The notes under the pieces were generated by a model that had not been told where the DNA came from, did no database searches, and saw only the letters and a program-made list of their open reading frames with translations. A stretch of 64,000 nucleotides of DNA from CBDCYS01 sp965224215 (GTDB taxonomy: Bacteria; Acidobacteriota; Terriglobia; Bryobacterales; UBA6623): positions 124,001 to 188,000 of the forward strand of contig CBDCYS010000039.1 of assembly GCA_965224215.1 (NCBI GenBank), in the 5' to 3' direction. A program made the translations under genes and the position numbers. Positions within the stretch are counted from its first letter, which is position 1. Each line of letters begins with the position of its first letter. Below are positions 51,588 to 61,779 of this stretch, piece after piece.

Positions 51588-52286
51588 CTATTCCCCAACC
51601 TTGTCCAGCCCCACCCAGCCGGAGCTGATCATATTAGCTGAGTCCGCGTTCAAAGCGGCTTCGTCTATATCCAGACCGGCTTTGGCGAGGGCCCTAAGAT
51701 AGTCATCCGCTGGTACAGCGCCCTGCAGCGAAATACCGCCGCCGATGATGACGGTTGGAACCGCGCTGACTGGGTAGATGCTCATCGCATCGACGACTTT
51801 TTTGAACACCTCGGATTGTAAGGTTTCATCGTCGACATCCCGCGAAAAGCGGTCCACATCGAGTCCGCCACGCCGAGCAACCTCGACCACGACTTCCTTG
51901 CTCGTGATGTCCTCGCTGCGACCGAAATAGGCAGCGAACATGTCCAGGTGAAAACGCTCGAAAAGCTGAGACCCCTGGCGCTGTGCAGCGGTCCCGGCGT
52001 AAAGTCCTGGGAGGCTCCAGCGGGGCAACGGGCGTTGATCCCACATCTGGTAGCTAATCCCGTCGGTGCGCGTCATCAATGCCGCGCTCTTCCAGCCGCG
52101 TTCGACGTAGCTTCCCTGGAACTCGAAAGGCGCAACGGATTTCTCCCGCCGCAGAGCAAAGGGATGCACCTGCACCGAGATTTTTTCCTGAAACTGGGCT
52201 TGCAGCTTCTGCAGGCGCACGGCCACAGGGTAACACCAGGGGCAAAGGTAGTCGGAGAACTCGATGATTCGGATTGGCTGAGGCAC
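51588..52286 (-). CDS. DsbA-family (FrnE-like) thioredoxin-fold oxidoreductase, 232 aa
   Basis: The active site CPWC is in IIEFSDYLCPWCYPVAVRLQ. A helical insertion (YVERGWKSAALMTRTDGISY) and the cis-Pro strand AVPTVIIGGGISLQGAVPAD follow, as in the DsbA/2-hydroxychromene isomerase group called FrnE. There is no signal peptide, so it is probably cytosolic. The function may be disulfide or isomerase chemistry; the partner is unknown. It is on the same strand upstream of thyA-folA, 80 bases apart. Confidence 0.88.
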   Translation of the reverse strand: MPQPIRIIEFSDYLCPWCYPVAVRLQKLQAQFQEKISVQVHPFALRREKSVAPFEFQGSYVERGWKSAALMTRTDGISYQMWDQRPLPRWSLPGLYAGTAAQRQGSQLFERFHLDMFAAYFGRSEDITSKEVVVEVARRGGLDVDRFSRDVDDETLQSEVFKKVVDAMSIYPVSAVPTVIIGGGISLQGAVPADDYLRALAKAGLDIDEAALNADSANMISSGWVGLDKVGE

Positions 52287-52737
52287 GCTCTAATTGTGGC
52301 GGTCCGGGAATGTGGTGTCAAAGGTTTGATCGGTGAAACCCATTCCATGAGCGATGCCTCCGATGACGCCGGAAAGAGGGGCTCAGGAAACTTCTTGTCT
52401 TGTTGTGGCCCCGATTTGGGCCTGGTTACGCTTGTCAGTCATGGGCAGGTATGATGTGGACAGGGCGCGAGCAAGTTTTTTCGCCCCGGAAAACATCTTG
52501 GGTCCTAAATGTGATTGATTTCTAGGTCTAGTCCAAGTATAGTAGTGGAAGTACTGGTAAGTACCTAGATGGAGTGCGTGGGATAACGTACGCTTCGACA
52601 GTAACTTTCCAGAGGTGTCCCAGTACGGCCGCTGCGGGTATATTTTTCCATAAGCTGTTTATTAGTAATGACTTACGAAAAGAGTTGATTCCTCCTGTGG
52701 CACTTGGCGAGTTCAGAGAGACCTGCGAAGGCTGCAT
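52287..52737. other. Intergenic stretch between divergent genes
   Basis: No recognisable gene. It contains AT-rich DNA and a GGTACTTACC-like block around 52560 that may hold the promoter for the following signalling gene. Confidence 0.4.
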
Positions 52738-55230
52738 ATGAGCGAAAAGGGTGTTTTCAGGCTGGCTGCGAGGCTCAGAGCCGCTATCCGCCGATTCTCC
52801 GCTAGTAGCTCTAGTACTTTCGTTCTGGCCGGCCTTTGCACTGTCGTGTTTTCCCAATTCGGGCTCGTCAGCTCGGCCTGGGCAGCGCTGACGGCTTCTT
52901 TCGTTCTTGCGGCCATGGCTGTGACCCATCGGCCGCATCATGCTTCGAGTACCATTCTGTCCGCTGTCTCCTTTCTTCCTTTGGCGGTTTCCCTCGCTTA
53001 CGGCCTTCCGGGACCTGTGTACCTGGTATCCAGCGTGCCGCTGGCATTCGGGATCGTGAGCGAGGCCCGCAGGGGTTGGAGTCTGGCGCGCTGCGGAGTT
53101 GCGTTTGTGACTCTGGCGAGTGCCGTGGGTGCGGTCTGGATCGGCAATCAGTACCTCGTTTTTCAGTCTGGCTGGGACAGCCTGCCAGCCACTCTGGCAG
53201 CGGCAACTCTGTTTTATTTGATTTTTAGCGCTGGCCTGGCGGTCCCGTCCGCGGCTCTAGCCGGCCGGGGTGACCTCAAGCAGGATCGGGGCGCCCTCAA
53301 GCGTTGGAGCGAAGTATTCTTCCGCGGAATCCCTGTTTGGCTGCTGATTCCCGCCGCGCTGGGCGTTGTTTCACTGTTGACGGAAGGCACGAGCATCCTA
53401 GAGAGAGCTTTCGGGTCTGTTCTCTTTCTGGCCGGGGTTATCTCCCTGAGCCGTTATCGATCCGCATCTGGATCGGCCGAAAGTAGTTACTCTGCCCGCG
53501 AGCAGGATCTAGTAGTGCAAACCGCCGTACAAACCCTAACCGCCGTGGCGGGTGCGAAAAACCATAGCTCTCTAGCCGCTACAAGGCGTCTGAGGAGTTT
53601 TGCAAGAGCTGTCGCGGAGAAATGTGCATGTTCGGAGGAGGAGATCCGCACCATACAGTTGGCGGCGGTTCTCCATGACATTGGAAAGGTTGGCGTCCCC
53701 GATCACATTCTGATGAAACCGGGGGCTCTGACCTCGCAGGAGTTTAGCCAAGTCGCTTCCCACGTTTCTGTGGGAGCCGCCATCTTGCGCGCGGCCAAGT
53801 TGCCTGACGCTGTGCAAGAAGTTGTTCTCCGGCATCGGGAGCATTGGGACGGTTCTGGGTATCCCGACGGCTTAAAGGGAGCTGAGATCCCCCGGTTGGC
53901 GCGTATCCTGAACATCGTTGATTCCTTTCATGCGTTGGTGAACGATCGGCCCTTCCGGCCGGCGCTCGGCCCTAAAGAAGCGGTGGATCTGATGAGCCTC
54001 CAGCGGGGGAAGATCTTTGATCCCGAGCTGCTCGACAAGCTGGCAGATGGACTCTCGACTCTTTGGGAAACCGTTCTCGATGCGGAACCGCCACAAGCGA
54101 CTCCCTCGGACGATGCGGTGAGTCTCCGGGAAAAAGCCATCAAGCAAGACTGGATGGATACCGCCGGTGACCTGGCGTCGCGCAACCGGCACAGCCTGAG
54201 GAAGCTCACGAGTACGCCCGATCAGCTTGTCGCGTTCTACGACATTCTTCGGATTCTTGGGGCCGACCTAAATTTTGACAAGAGTCTCAAAGAGTGCGTG
54301 AGTATTTTGTGCCGCGCGATGCCCTGCGACAAAGTCGGCATCTTCATTCTGGACGGCGAGAGCTTCGTGCTGATGCAAGGCGCCGGTTTTCCAGATCACT
54401 GTGCCTCGCGGCTGGCGGTCTCATCGAAGCAGGGTCTCTTGGCTGAATGCGTGGAGTCCCAGCAGATCATGATCGGATCCGGTGCTGTTGGGGACGGTCC
54501 GGACGGTCAGGTTCCTCGATATTTGGACGATGTTCGCTCCAGCCTAGTGGCACCCCTGATTGCGGACGACCGGGTGATTGGAACGATCTTGCTTTGTTCC
54601 ACGACAGACAAGGGGTTCCACCCGGACCAGTGTCAGTTGATGAGTTTGCTGACAGGCAAAGTGGCCTCGACGGTTCTTTCGTCGAGGACGCTTCGAAGGA
54701 TATACCTCGAGACCGAAACCGACACCGTAACCGGCCTTCCAAACACCCGAGCCGTATTCCGTAAACTCGAAACCGAACTACAGAGAGCGCAGCGAGAGCA
54801 CGAGCCCGTTGCTGTTCTTTTCATGGACCTCAACAACCTAAAACCAGTGAATGACTCTTTCGGTCACGCTGCCGGAGACACGCTGCTTCTGGAGGTTGGG
54901 CGGGCTCTGAAACGTTGTCTAAGACCCTATGATTTTTTGGGCCGTGTCGGAGGAGACGAGTTTCTGGCCATTGTACCCGGAATCCCGCAGGACCAGCTCG
55001 AGGGCAAAATGCAAGTGCTCAAGGGCGCGATCGCGACAACCGCATTTCGAGTTGATAAGGATGCGACGATCCATACTTCGATTAGCGTTGGCGCGGCGGT
55101 CTTCCCCGTCGACGGGTCCGAAGCTGAAGAACTCGTCTACCTGAGTGACAAGCGGATGTATGAGGACAAACAGCGCACGAAATCCGCCGCGAACCTGGCA
55201 TCGCAAGTTGCCGCGTCTTCTAAGAGCTGA
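52738..55230 (+). CDS. Membrane HD-GYP-GAF-GGDEF cyclic-di-GMP protein, 830 aa
   Basis: Residues 25-240 hold about seven hydrophobic helices. The HD-GYP domain follows: LHDIGKVGVPDHILMKPGA, VVLRHREHWDGSGYPDGL and RILNIVDSFHALVNDRP, all metal and GYP residues intact. A GAF domain (YDILRILGADLNFDKSLKEC ... VRSSLVAPLIADDRVIGTIL) leads to a GGDEF domain with DTVTGLPNTRAVFRKLETE and RVGGDEFLAIVPG. Both degradation and synthesis of c-di-GMP can be encoded in this one protein, with a fused GAF sensor. The start ATG 52738 has only a weak ribosome-binding site. The gene appears monocistronic. Confidence 0.92.
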   Translation: MSEKGVFRLAARLRAAIRRFSASSSSTFVLAGLCTVVFSQFGLVSSAWAALTASFVLAAMAVTHRPHHASSTILSAVSFLPLAVSLAYGLPGPVYLVSSVPLAFGIVSEARRGWSLARCGVAFVTLASAVGAVWIGNQYLVFQSGWDSLPATLAAATLFYLIFSAGLAVPSAALAGRGDLKQDRGALKRWSEVFFRGIPVWLLIPAALGVVSLLTEGTSILERAFGSVLFLAGVISLSRYRSASGSAESSYSAREQDLVVQTAVQTLTAVAGAKNHSSLAATRRLRSFARAVAEKCACSEEEIRTIQLAAVLHDIGKVGVPDHILMKPGALTSQEFSQVASHVSVGAAILRAAKLPDAVQEVVLRHREHWDGSGYPDGLKGAEIPRLARILNIVDSFHALVNDRPFRPALGPKEAVDLMSLQRGKIFDPELLDKLADGLSTLWETVLDAEPPQATPSDDAVSLREKAIKQDWMDTAGDLASRNRHSLRKLTSTPDQLVAFYDILRILGADLNFDKSLKECVSILCRAMPCDKVGIFILDGESFVLMQGAGFPDHCASRLAVSSKQGLLAECVESQQIMIGSGAVGDGPDGQVPRYLDDVRSSLVAPLIADDRVIGTILLCSTTDKGFHPDQCQLMSLLTGKVASTVLSSRTLRRIYLETETDTVTGLPNTRAVFRKLETELQRAQREHEPVAVLFMDLNNLKPVNDSFGHAAGDTLLLEVGRALKRCLRPYDFLGRVGGDEFLAIVPGIPQDQLEGKMQVLKGAIATTAFRVDKDATIHTSISVGAAVFPVDGSEAEELVYLSDKRMYEDKQRTKSAANLASQVAASSKS

Positions 55231-55324
55231 ACCCAGAAAAGTTGAACGCGCCTTTGATTGCAGAAAGGCTCGCTGCGCCAAACTCTTGCGAGGGCCAAGC
55301 GCTTAGGGCCAACCGAGGGGAGGG

Positions 55325-55672
55325 CTACTGGTTTCCAGCGCCGATGAAGAAGACGCCGAGTAGCACCAGCGCCAATCCCACCACCTTCGGCCGGTTGAAC
55401 GGCTCACCGAAGAATATGCGCGACCAAACCAAGGTCCACACGTATCCCAGCGACACCATTGGGTAAAGAACGGTCAGGCTTCCGTCTTTCAGCCCCCAAA
55501 CATAGAGAATCGACGACACGACGAAGAGTCCGATCCCGGCGCCGAGCTTTACGGCCGCCGCGGACCATCCTTGCTTCAGGCGATTGGCGCCGGCCTTGAG
55601 CAGGACCGCGGCGATGGAGCCGATGAAGCTGGCCACAAGAACCAAGACCATCGAAGAGAGCGGGGTTTTCAT
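55325..55672 (-). CDS. SMR/EamA-type small transporter subunit, 115 aa
   Basis: Four predicted membrane helices with MVLVLVASFIGSIAAVLLKA at the start and LTVLYPMVSLGYVWTLVWS in the third, close to the EmrE/ArnE/ArnF type. The start overlaps the stop of the partner gene by four bases (ATGA). Paired four-helix proteins of this kind usually form heterodimers; the substrate is unknown, with undecaprenyl-phosphate-linked sugars (ArnEF-like) one possibility. Confidence 0.82.
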   Translation of the reverse strand: MKTPLSSMVLVLVASFIGSIAAVLLKAGANRLKQGWSAAAVKLGAGIGLFVVSSILYVWGLKDGSLTVLYPMVSLGYVWTLVWSRIFFGEPFNRPKVVGLALVLLGVFFIGAGNQ

Positions 55673-56157
55673 GAGCGACTCCCCAGTCCGATGCAGGACA
55701 CGCCCAAGACGATCAAAGCGACTCCGGCCACTTTGAACCCGTTGATCACATCGTCGAAGAAAATCGGTGACAGAATGGTGACCCAGACGTAAGTGAGAGC
55801 GATGATCGGGTAGAGGACTGACAGCTGCCCGTCGCGAAGAGCCAAAATCAACAGCCCGGTATTTGCCGCCAAGCAGACATAGCCGCCCAGCAACGACCAG
55901 TTGGTGATGATGTCGACGAGGCTGCTATTCTCGATGCCAACCGCACCCATGCGCATCAGCACTTGGGCTGCTGCTCCGATGATCGTGCACAATAGGACCA
56001 GCCCAATCGAGGTAATCGTAGTATTCGACGCGGCTTCTTGCCGAAAAATCGCTGCTGCTGGCTCGTTCAATTCCAGGATCGGTGCGGCGGGTTCCGCAAA
56101 GGTGTCCGATTGTATCATAGGAATCGATCCTAGCCCTGCTTGTGCCTGCTTTGCCAT
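55669..56157 (-). CDS. SMR/EamA-type small transporter subunit with N-terminal extension, 162 aa
   Basis: The last 120 residues have four helices: ITSIGLVLLCTIIGAAAQVL, LLGGYVCLAANTGLLILAL, LSVLYPIIALTYVWVTILSP and VAGVALIVLGVSCIGLGSR. They are paralogous to the following gene. The first 45 residues are polar and acidic; the start could instead be the Met at residue 14 (56118), which has AGGA about nine bases upstream. It forms a two-gene operon with the 115-residue partner. Confidence 0.8.
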   Translation of the reverse strand: MAKQAQAGLGSIPMIQSDTFAEPAAPILELNEPAAAIFRQEAASNTTITSIGLVLLCTIIGAAAQVLMRMGAVGIENSSLVDIITNWSLLGGYVCLAANTGLLILALRDGQLSVLYPIIALTYVWVTILSPIFFDDVINGFKVAGVALIVLGVSCIGLGSRS

Positions 56158-56387
56158 GCGGATATCGCCCTAGTGGTCCTACGTTGTTTGATGGAAGCGA
56201 CGAAACGAAAGGACCTTTGCAAGCTAGTGCTCAACCCCTAATCGAACGACCCGATTTTGCAAGCCAATACCATGGGTCCCTGTTTTACAGCCGCCTCAAA
56301 GTCTCGCAGTCCACCTCAAAGTCTTTGGTTACAATAAGTTTATGCAGTATGGCTCCATCAATACCGATATCAGGAACGAGCGCTGAG

Positions 56388-57581
56388 ATGCCGCTGGCGC
56401 CCTCCTCCACACAAGAAACTTATCGGACCATTCGTGAAGGACTCAGACCCCATTTCAGTGAACTAGCCCGCTGCAACTCGACCAGCGAGCTCCAAGCTCT
56501 GCCGCTCTACGTGTCACTTGAACCGCTCGTGAGGGACGTGCTCGACCAAGCGGATGAAGGCGATTGTAGTCGCTCCGCCGCGCCGGCTCGCGCGAAATAT
56601 AGATTCGTTGCTTGGAACCTGGAGCGCGGCATCCAGTTCGACGGGCAGCTTGAGGCATTGCGATCCGATCCCTACTTGAGCGGGGCGGACGTCCTGCTAT
56701 TGACGGAGACGGATGTCGGTATGGCCCGCTCGCGCAATCGGGCTGTAGCGCAAGAGCTAGCCCAAGAGTTGGGACTTCATTATGCGTTCGTCCCGTGCTA
56801 TCTCAACCTGGCGAAAGGAGCGGGTATTGAACGCGATCACGCCGAGGATAACGAACTGGGCTTACATGGAAACGCCGTCCTGAGCCGCTACCCCATTCAG
56901 AACGTCAGACCGGTTCACTTAAAAAACGGCAAAGACAAGATGAGCGGGCGAGAGAAACGGCTTGGAACGCAGACGGCTGTTGTTGCCGACATCGATCTGC
57001 CGAATTTTCCGGTCACGGTCGCCTCGATTCACCTCGACGCGCAATCGACTCAGCGCCATCGGCACGACCAAATGGGCGATGTTCTCGACGGTCTAGCGAC
57101 CGAGCGGCCCACGATCATCGGTGGTGACTGGAACACGATGACCTACAATTCATCGCGCGCGTCCACCGCCATCATGGGCTTCTGGCTGCGAGTCTTCATG
57201 GGAGTCGACAACGTCATCAACAACCACTATCTGCATCCCTACAACTACTTTGAGAAAGAGCTATTCGGGCTGATCGAGGCGCGGGGATTCGACTACCGCC
57301 AAGCCAATATTCTTGGCGAGCGCACGGCTTCCTACGACGCCGACGATATCAAGACCAATAAGAATCTTCGCGAGTGGGTGCCGGCCTGGTGCTTTGCCTT
57401 CATTCGCTGGGCGCTGCGCAACCACGATGGCAAATGCCCGCTGAAGATTGACTGGTTCGCCACACGGGGCATTCGTTGCAAGGATCCTGTGGTGCTCCAT
57501 CACTTGCGGGAAGGGCGCGCGGTGCCACTTTCCGACCACGATGCGATTGGGGTGGATGTGATTGTCCCGTTGAGTGATTGA
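56388..57581 (+). CDS. Endonuclease/exonuclease/phosphatase-family protein, 397 aa
   Basis: The frame is open from 56142; MPLAPSSTQ at 56388 with AGGAACGAG upstream is preferred, with MAPSIPISG (56349) also possible. EEP-fold motifs: RFVAWNLERGIQFDGQLEAL, DVLLLTETDVGMARSRNRAV, GLHGNAVLSRYPIQN, TIIGGDWNTMTYNSS and LSDHDAIGVDVIV, including the catalytic Asp/Asn/His residues. No signal peptide is clear. The family includes nucleases, sphingomyelinases and inositol phosphatases, so the substrate cannot be named. It is divergent from the small transporter pair. Confidence 0.85.
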   Translation: MPLAPSSTQETYRTIREGLRPHFSELARCNSTSELQALPLYVSLEPLVRDVLDQADEGDCSRSAAPARAKYRFVAWNLERGIQFDGQLEALRSDPYLSGADVLLLTETDVGMARSRNRAVAQELAQELGLHYAFVPCYLNLAKGAGIERDHAEDNELGLHGNAVLSRYPIQNVRPVHLKNGKDKMSGREKRLGTQTAVVADIDLPNFPVTVASIHLDAQSTQRHRHDQMGDVLDGLATERPTIIGGDWNTMTYNSSRASTAIMGFWLRVFMGVDNVINNHYLHPYNYFEKELFGLIEARGFDYRQANILGERTASYDADDIKTNKNLREWVPAWCFAFIRWALRNHDGKCPLKIDWFATRGIRCKDPVVLHHLREGRAVPLSDHDAIGVDVIVPLSD

Positions 57582-57640
57582 GCCCTCAAGCCGTTTTTCG
57601 GCGGAGCAACTCGGCTCGACCGATCGACTGCTTGACGCGA

Positions 57641-58396
57641 TCACAATGTCCGCAGGCGAAATCCGCCATCCACATCAATCACTTGACCGGTCGAGTAGTC
57701 CAGCAGCCCATCCGCGATCGCGCGAACAGCCTTAGCCACATCGCTGGGCACTCCCATGCGCGGTTGCGGCAGCAGGCCGTCGGCGATGAGTTTGTCGTAC
57801 TTTTCCTTTACCGGAACAACCATGTCCGTGAGCGTGATACCGGGACGAACCTCGAAGACGGTAATTCCTTCGCGCGCCAAACGGTGCGCAAACAAAGTAG
57901 TTGCCATCCCTAGCCCGGCTTTTGAAACGCAGTACTCGCCCCGGTTCGGCGATGACGCATAAGCTGAAATCGAGCCAATAAAGATGATTCGCCCGGCTTG
58001 CCGCTCGACCATCCAGCGAGCCGCGAGCTGCGTTAGAAAGTAAGGACCCTTGAGATTGGCAGTCATCACCTCGTCGTAGCTCTGCTCGGAGGCCTCCAGC
58101 AGATCGGCCCGAGCACGAGGCGCCATCCCGGCGTTGTTGACCAGCAGATCGAGCCTTCCGAACTTCTCACGACAGAAATCGATAAGCCCCTGGCGGTCCG
58201 CGCCCGATGCCAAATCGATGCGAAAGATCTCGACGCCGTGCTCTTGTTGCAATGACTTCGCCGCGTCTTCACGTCCGCGATAAGTCGCGATCACGTGATG
58301 TGTCGTGGCTAGATCCGCAGCAATGCCGCGGCCAATGCCGCGGCTAGCGCCAGTGACAATCGCCACGGGCCGCTGGTTCTGATTGGGTTCACTCAT
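57641..58396 (-). CDS. Short-chain dehydrogenase/reductase, 3-ketoacyl-ACP-reductase-like, 251 aa
   Basis: Complete classical SDR: cofactor motif IVTGASRGIGRGIAADLA, LLVNNAGMAPRARADLL, catalytic Ser in IIFIGSISAYASSPN and YxxxK in GEYCVSKAGLGM, end with GQVIDVDGGFRLRTL. TYRGRED after the second strand suggests NADP(H) use. The substrate is not determined; FabG-like annotation is common for this subgroup. Convergent with the EEP-family gene. Confidence 0.9.
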   Translation of the reverse strand: MSEPNQNQRPVAIVTGASRGIGRGIAADLATTHHVIATYRGREDAAKSLQQEHGVEIFRIDLASGADRQGLIDFCREKFGRLDLLVNNAGMAPRARADLLEASEQSYDEVMTANLKGPYFLTQLAARWMVERQAGRIIFIGSISAYASSPNRGEYCVSKAGLGMATTLFAHRLAREGITVFEVRPGITLTDMVVPVKEKYDKLIADGLLPQPRMGVPSDVAKAVRAIADGLLDYSTGQVIDVDGGFRLRTL

Positions 58397-58444
58397 AGGC
58401 TCGGCGGCAGCGTCCCGGGACGCCCCGCTGTCAAGTACAACAAT

Positions 58445-58486
58445 ACCGAACTGGCTTTGGGCAAGACCGAACTGGCCCTGGGCAAG
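58445..58486 (+). repeat. Two tandem 21-base repeats
   Basis: Both units begin ACCGAACTGG and end TGGGCAAG, with two differences between them. Confidence 0.75.
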
Positions 58487-58520
58487 TTTTTGCTAGCCCG
58501 TGCCACGGACCCCTTTTGTG

Positions 58521-58570
58521 AGCGCTTCCGAGCGCTTTTGAGCGGATTTGAGCGCTTTTGAGCGGATTTC
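58521..58570 (+). repeat. Tandem AGCGCTTTTGAGCGGATTTG repeats
   Basis: Two 20-base units follow a half unit (AGCGCTTCCG). They lie in non-coding DNA downstream of the cytochrome gene. Confidence 0.75.
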
Positions 58571-59958
58571 AGAAAGTCCGTGCGCCTTTTGTTCGCTTTT
58601 CTGGACGACCCGGCTAAGTTCGCCCGTGATGACCGCTGCGATGGCGGGCCCTGGGAGCCCTACGCAGCGCTGTCAAGATTTGCGCCACGCCGGGCGCGAA
58701 TCGTTCAACCCCTGTTGTTTTCATTGTAAGGCACGTGTCAAGTGCCTGCCGGCGGCGCGTCTAATAAGTGCGGTAAAGACGCACTTTATGGCCCGGTGAC
58801 TGAACAGTAGCGCTAGCAGCCTGGGCACGCCTGGCTTTAGTCTCGACCGCTGGCGGGTAAACAAACTGGACTCTGACAAAGAGGCTAGTGAAAGAAAGGC
58901 AGAGACGTCCTACTGACAAGAGGACTGTCGTTGTTGAGAACCTCACTAAACTGACCTCACCATGCCGCCAATTGCTCGCGCGCCCAAGTCGCGCCCTTGT
59001 CTTCATGGCACTGCAGGCAGGCATTTGGGCTCTCCTTCTGCCCGAAGTGCATTGTCATTTCCGCGTCAGGGATGTCGTCAATTCGATGGGTCCCGGCCTG
59101 GAATAGCAAACTGTGCATGATCTTCGGCATGTGGCAGGAGGTGCAGCGGCTGCCTTCTGACTCCGGTTCATGGCGGGTGTGAGCTTTCAGATCGCCGCCG
59201 TAGCTTTCGTGGCACTGCAGGCACATGCGATCAGGTTCATCTCGGAACTTGAGTGATTTCGGGTTCGACGCCGCATCCGCCGGGTGCGGGTCGTGACAGT
59301 GCCCACAGTGCGCCTCGCCCTTTCTGAAACAAGCCGATCGCAGGAACGATTCGACGATAAAAGTCGACTCGCAGAATCTCCCGTCCCCATGAAAAGCCTT
59401 CCGCGAAAACTCCGGGTAAGGACGGCTGGCGATTTCCCGAAAGAACGAAGTCGAATCGCCGGAAAAGTTCACTTCCCCTTTTGCCCCGAAGTCCACAACA
59501 GTCGATTGCATGTGGCACTGGGCGCAGATACTGACATATTGGACATGGCCGATCTTCCCGAAACGAATTGGTGGCTCGTCGGCCGGCGTCAGCTCAGGCC
59601 TTCCGGCTTGCCTGGTCGCCACGTGATCTCCCGACGGCCCGTGACACATTTCGCAGTTGATTCCAGACTCGTGATAGATGAAGTCGGTTGGTCACCGGCT
59701 CTCTTCGTCAGTCGACAACTGGCTGGTGTGGCACATGGCGCAGTTGACCTGATAGTTCGTCGCGGATGTCAACCGGTGAAAAGTGCTTAGGTCGGCACGT
59801 TCGGAGCCTGGCGGGTCGATGACCTTCCAGAAGTTGACCCATTTCAGGTGCAGCCGGCTGTATTGAATCGGGAACACCTGGATCGCGCCGTCCGGCAATC
59901 GAGTCGCATAGGCCTGCTGCCACTTGGAGCCGATTGTGTAGTCGACCTTGTAACGTTG

Positions 59959-61779
59959 TGTCAACGCCAAGTAGAAATATCCTAATCGCTGCCAAGTAGA
60001 AATGTCCGCTTTGGGGCAGGTGGCTGGAGAGGCGATGGTAGAGTGGTTGGCGTTGAGGGCAGGGTCGCGCCTGCTCTTGATGCCCAAGGCCGAAGCGATG
60101 GAGCTGGCTCCCAAGCAATCGGCTGAAGCAGACGACCCTCTGGCCTCCCGGTCAGAGGGTTTTCTGTTCGTGACAGAGATTGCTTTGGTGAAGCTTCGGA
60201 GCGGAGGCCTTGGGCTTCGCCAACGCGACGATCGCCGGGCGCCGTTTGCCCGGCGCTCCCCATAGCGTCTTGGTTTGGCAGCGACTGCCAACTCAGCGCA
60301 TCGGCCCGATGGGCGCTCCGCATAGAGTCTTGGTTTGGCAGCGACTCCTAGTCCTGCGTATCGTCTCGCCGAGCGCCGGATGCCTGCGCCGCTTGCCACA
60401 CAGGCGGGCTGTCTTTCAGATCGAAGTCCTTCATCCAGTCGCTGCTTCGCTTGCCGGCAGCTTTGCCGCCAGCCTTCTCGGCCGCTGCCGCAGCGGGTTC
60501 CGCCTGGGCGCTCTTGGGCTGCGGGCGCTCCGATTGGGGCTGCGCGCCGCAGCGCTTCAGCGCCAGTTCGTGCTTGCCGCAGCGCGCGGCCAGGACGCCG
60601 TCCAGGCGTCTCTCCACCCGCCCTCGGCTGTTTCGCAGACCCGGCACAATCGCCTTGCGGTCGATTTGATAGCTCTTTCCCCGGAAGCGAATCGTGTAGT
60701 CGTTGGCGACCCGCCGCGTCTCGACCTGGCTCAGCGCCGAGTCCAGATCGTGCTCGGGACCTAGCTCGCGATGCGCCTCGTCGGGGTGAGCCGGCTGCAC
60801 CCGCAACGTGGCGTTCCACCAGGGCAGAAACTCGCTTTCCAGGTAGGCGTTGGCCTGTTCGATCGTCGTGGCCCCGGCCACCCGCAGACCCTTCACCAGG
60901 CGGTCCTGGGCGGTGCCAAAGCTGCGCTCGACGCGGCCTTTGGCCTGCGGCGAATAGGCCGTGATCGATTCGATGTCCAGCTCCTGGAGCGCCCGCCCGA
61001 TCTGCGTGGGAGGCAAGAGCTTGGGATCCTCGCCGGCGCTGTTTTTGGGCGTGTTGACAAACAGGCTGGCGCGGTCGGTGTAGAAGGCTACGGGTCGGCC
61101 GTTTTGTTCCAGATACGTCTTCAGCAAACGGCGATTCTCTTCGCCCGAGTCGTGCCGGACGAAGCGCGCCAGCAACTCGCTGCTGGCGTCGTCGATCATG
61201 CCGATCAGGTACAGCTTCTCCCCGCGTCCCTCCAGCCAGTCGTGCTCGGAGGTGTCCCATTGCACCAGCTCGCCGCGGCAACTGCGGCGGGGCCGCCACG
61301 GATGCGGGCGTCCTGACTTGCGGCGGCGGGGCTTCCACAGGCCCGCGGCGGCCATCCAACGGCGCAGCGTTTCGCGGCCGACTTGGACGCCGTGGCGCTG
61401 CTCGAGATACTCCGCCGCCAGAGTCGGGCCAAAGCCGGCGTAGACGGGTTGGGAGAGGATTGCCACGGCTTGTTTTTCCGCCTTGGCGCTGAGCTTGCGG
61501 TTGGACGCGCGGCCCCGCGCGGCATGGACCACGGCCTGGTCGCCTTCGCTGCGAAGCTTCGCCAGCAGCCGCCTCAGATGCCGTTCGCTGAGGCCCGTCT
61601 GCTGGGCGGCCTGCTTTTGCGTGATGAGTTTTTTGTCTGCTTTGCGCAGCGCCACCAGCCGGTCGCGCTCTCGTTGTGTCATTAGTAGTTGTCCTTGCTT
61701 GCTCACCCCTCCAGGCTGACCTTGTCAATAGGACATTTCTACTTGGCACGTTTAGGACATTATCACTCGGCAGCGACAA
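59959..61779 (-). mobile_element. ISNCY-family insertion sequence
   Basis: It is bordered by 15-bp direct repeats GACCTTGTAACGTTG at 59944-59958 and 61780-61794. The ends start TGTCAACGCCAAGTAGAAAT and (complement) TGTCGCTGCCGAGTGATAAT. Each end carries a second internal GCCAAGTAGAAATGTCC box. It is 1821 bp. A duplication of this length is longer than in most IS families and is compatible with the IS1202-like group. Confidence 0.9.
60348..61682 (-). CDS. ISNCY-family transposase, 444 aa
   Basis: The start MTQRERDRLVALRKADKKLI is chosen; AAGGA lies about 10 bases upstream. The HTH-type N-terminus (ITQKQAAQQTGLSERHLRRL) is followed by an integrase-like DDE core: LVQWDTSEHDWLEGRGEKLY, PVAFYTDRASLFVNTPKN and GRVERSFGTAQDRLVKGLRV with the final Glu. 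The Ala/Pro-rich C-terminal tail is typical for the family. The frame is intact. Confidence 0.92.
   Translation of the reverse strand: MTQRERDRLVALRKADKKLITQKQAAQQTGLSERHLRRLLAKLRSEGDQAVVHAARGRASNRKLSAKAEKQAVAILSQPVYAGFGPTLAAEYLEQRHGVQVGRETLRRWMAAAGLWKPRRRKSGRPHPWRPRRSCRGELVQWDTSEHDWLEGRGEKLYLIGMIDDASSELLARFVRHDSGEENRRLLKTYLEQNGRPVAFYTDRASLFVNTPKNSAGEDPKLLPPTQIGRALQELDIESITAYSPQAKGRVERSFGTAQDRLVKGLRVAGATTIEQANAYLESEFLPWWNATLRVQPAHPDEAHRELGPEHDLDSALSQVETRRVANDYTIRFRGKSYQIDRKAIVPGLRNSRGRVERRLDGVLAARCGKHELALKRCGAQPQSERPQPKSAQAEPAAAAAEKAGGKAAGKRSSDWMKDFDLKDSPPVWQAAQASGARRDDTQD

Larger units (their letters stand above)
58397..58956. other. Intergenic stretch with two short tandem repeats
   Basis: A 21-base unit (ACCGAACTGGC..TGGGCAAG) occurs twice at 58445-58486 and a 20-base unit (AGCGCTTTTGAGCGGATTTG) twice at 58531-58570, preceded by a partial copy. 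No gene is recognised. Confidence 0.6.
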
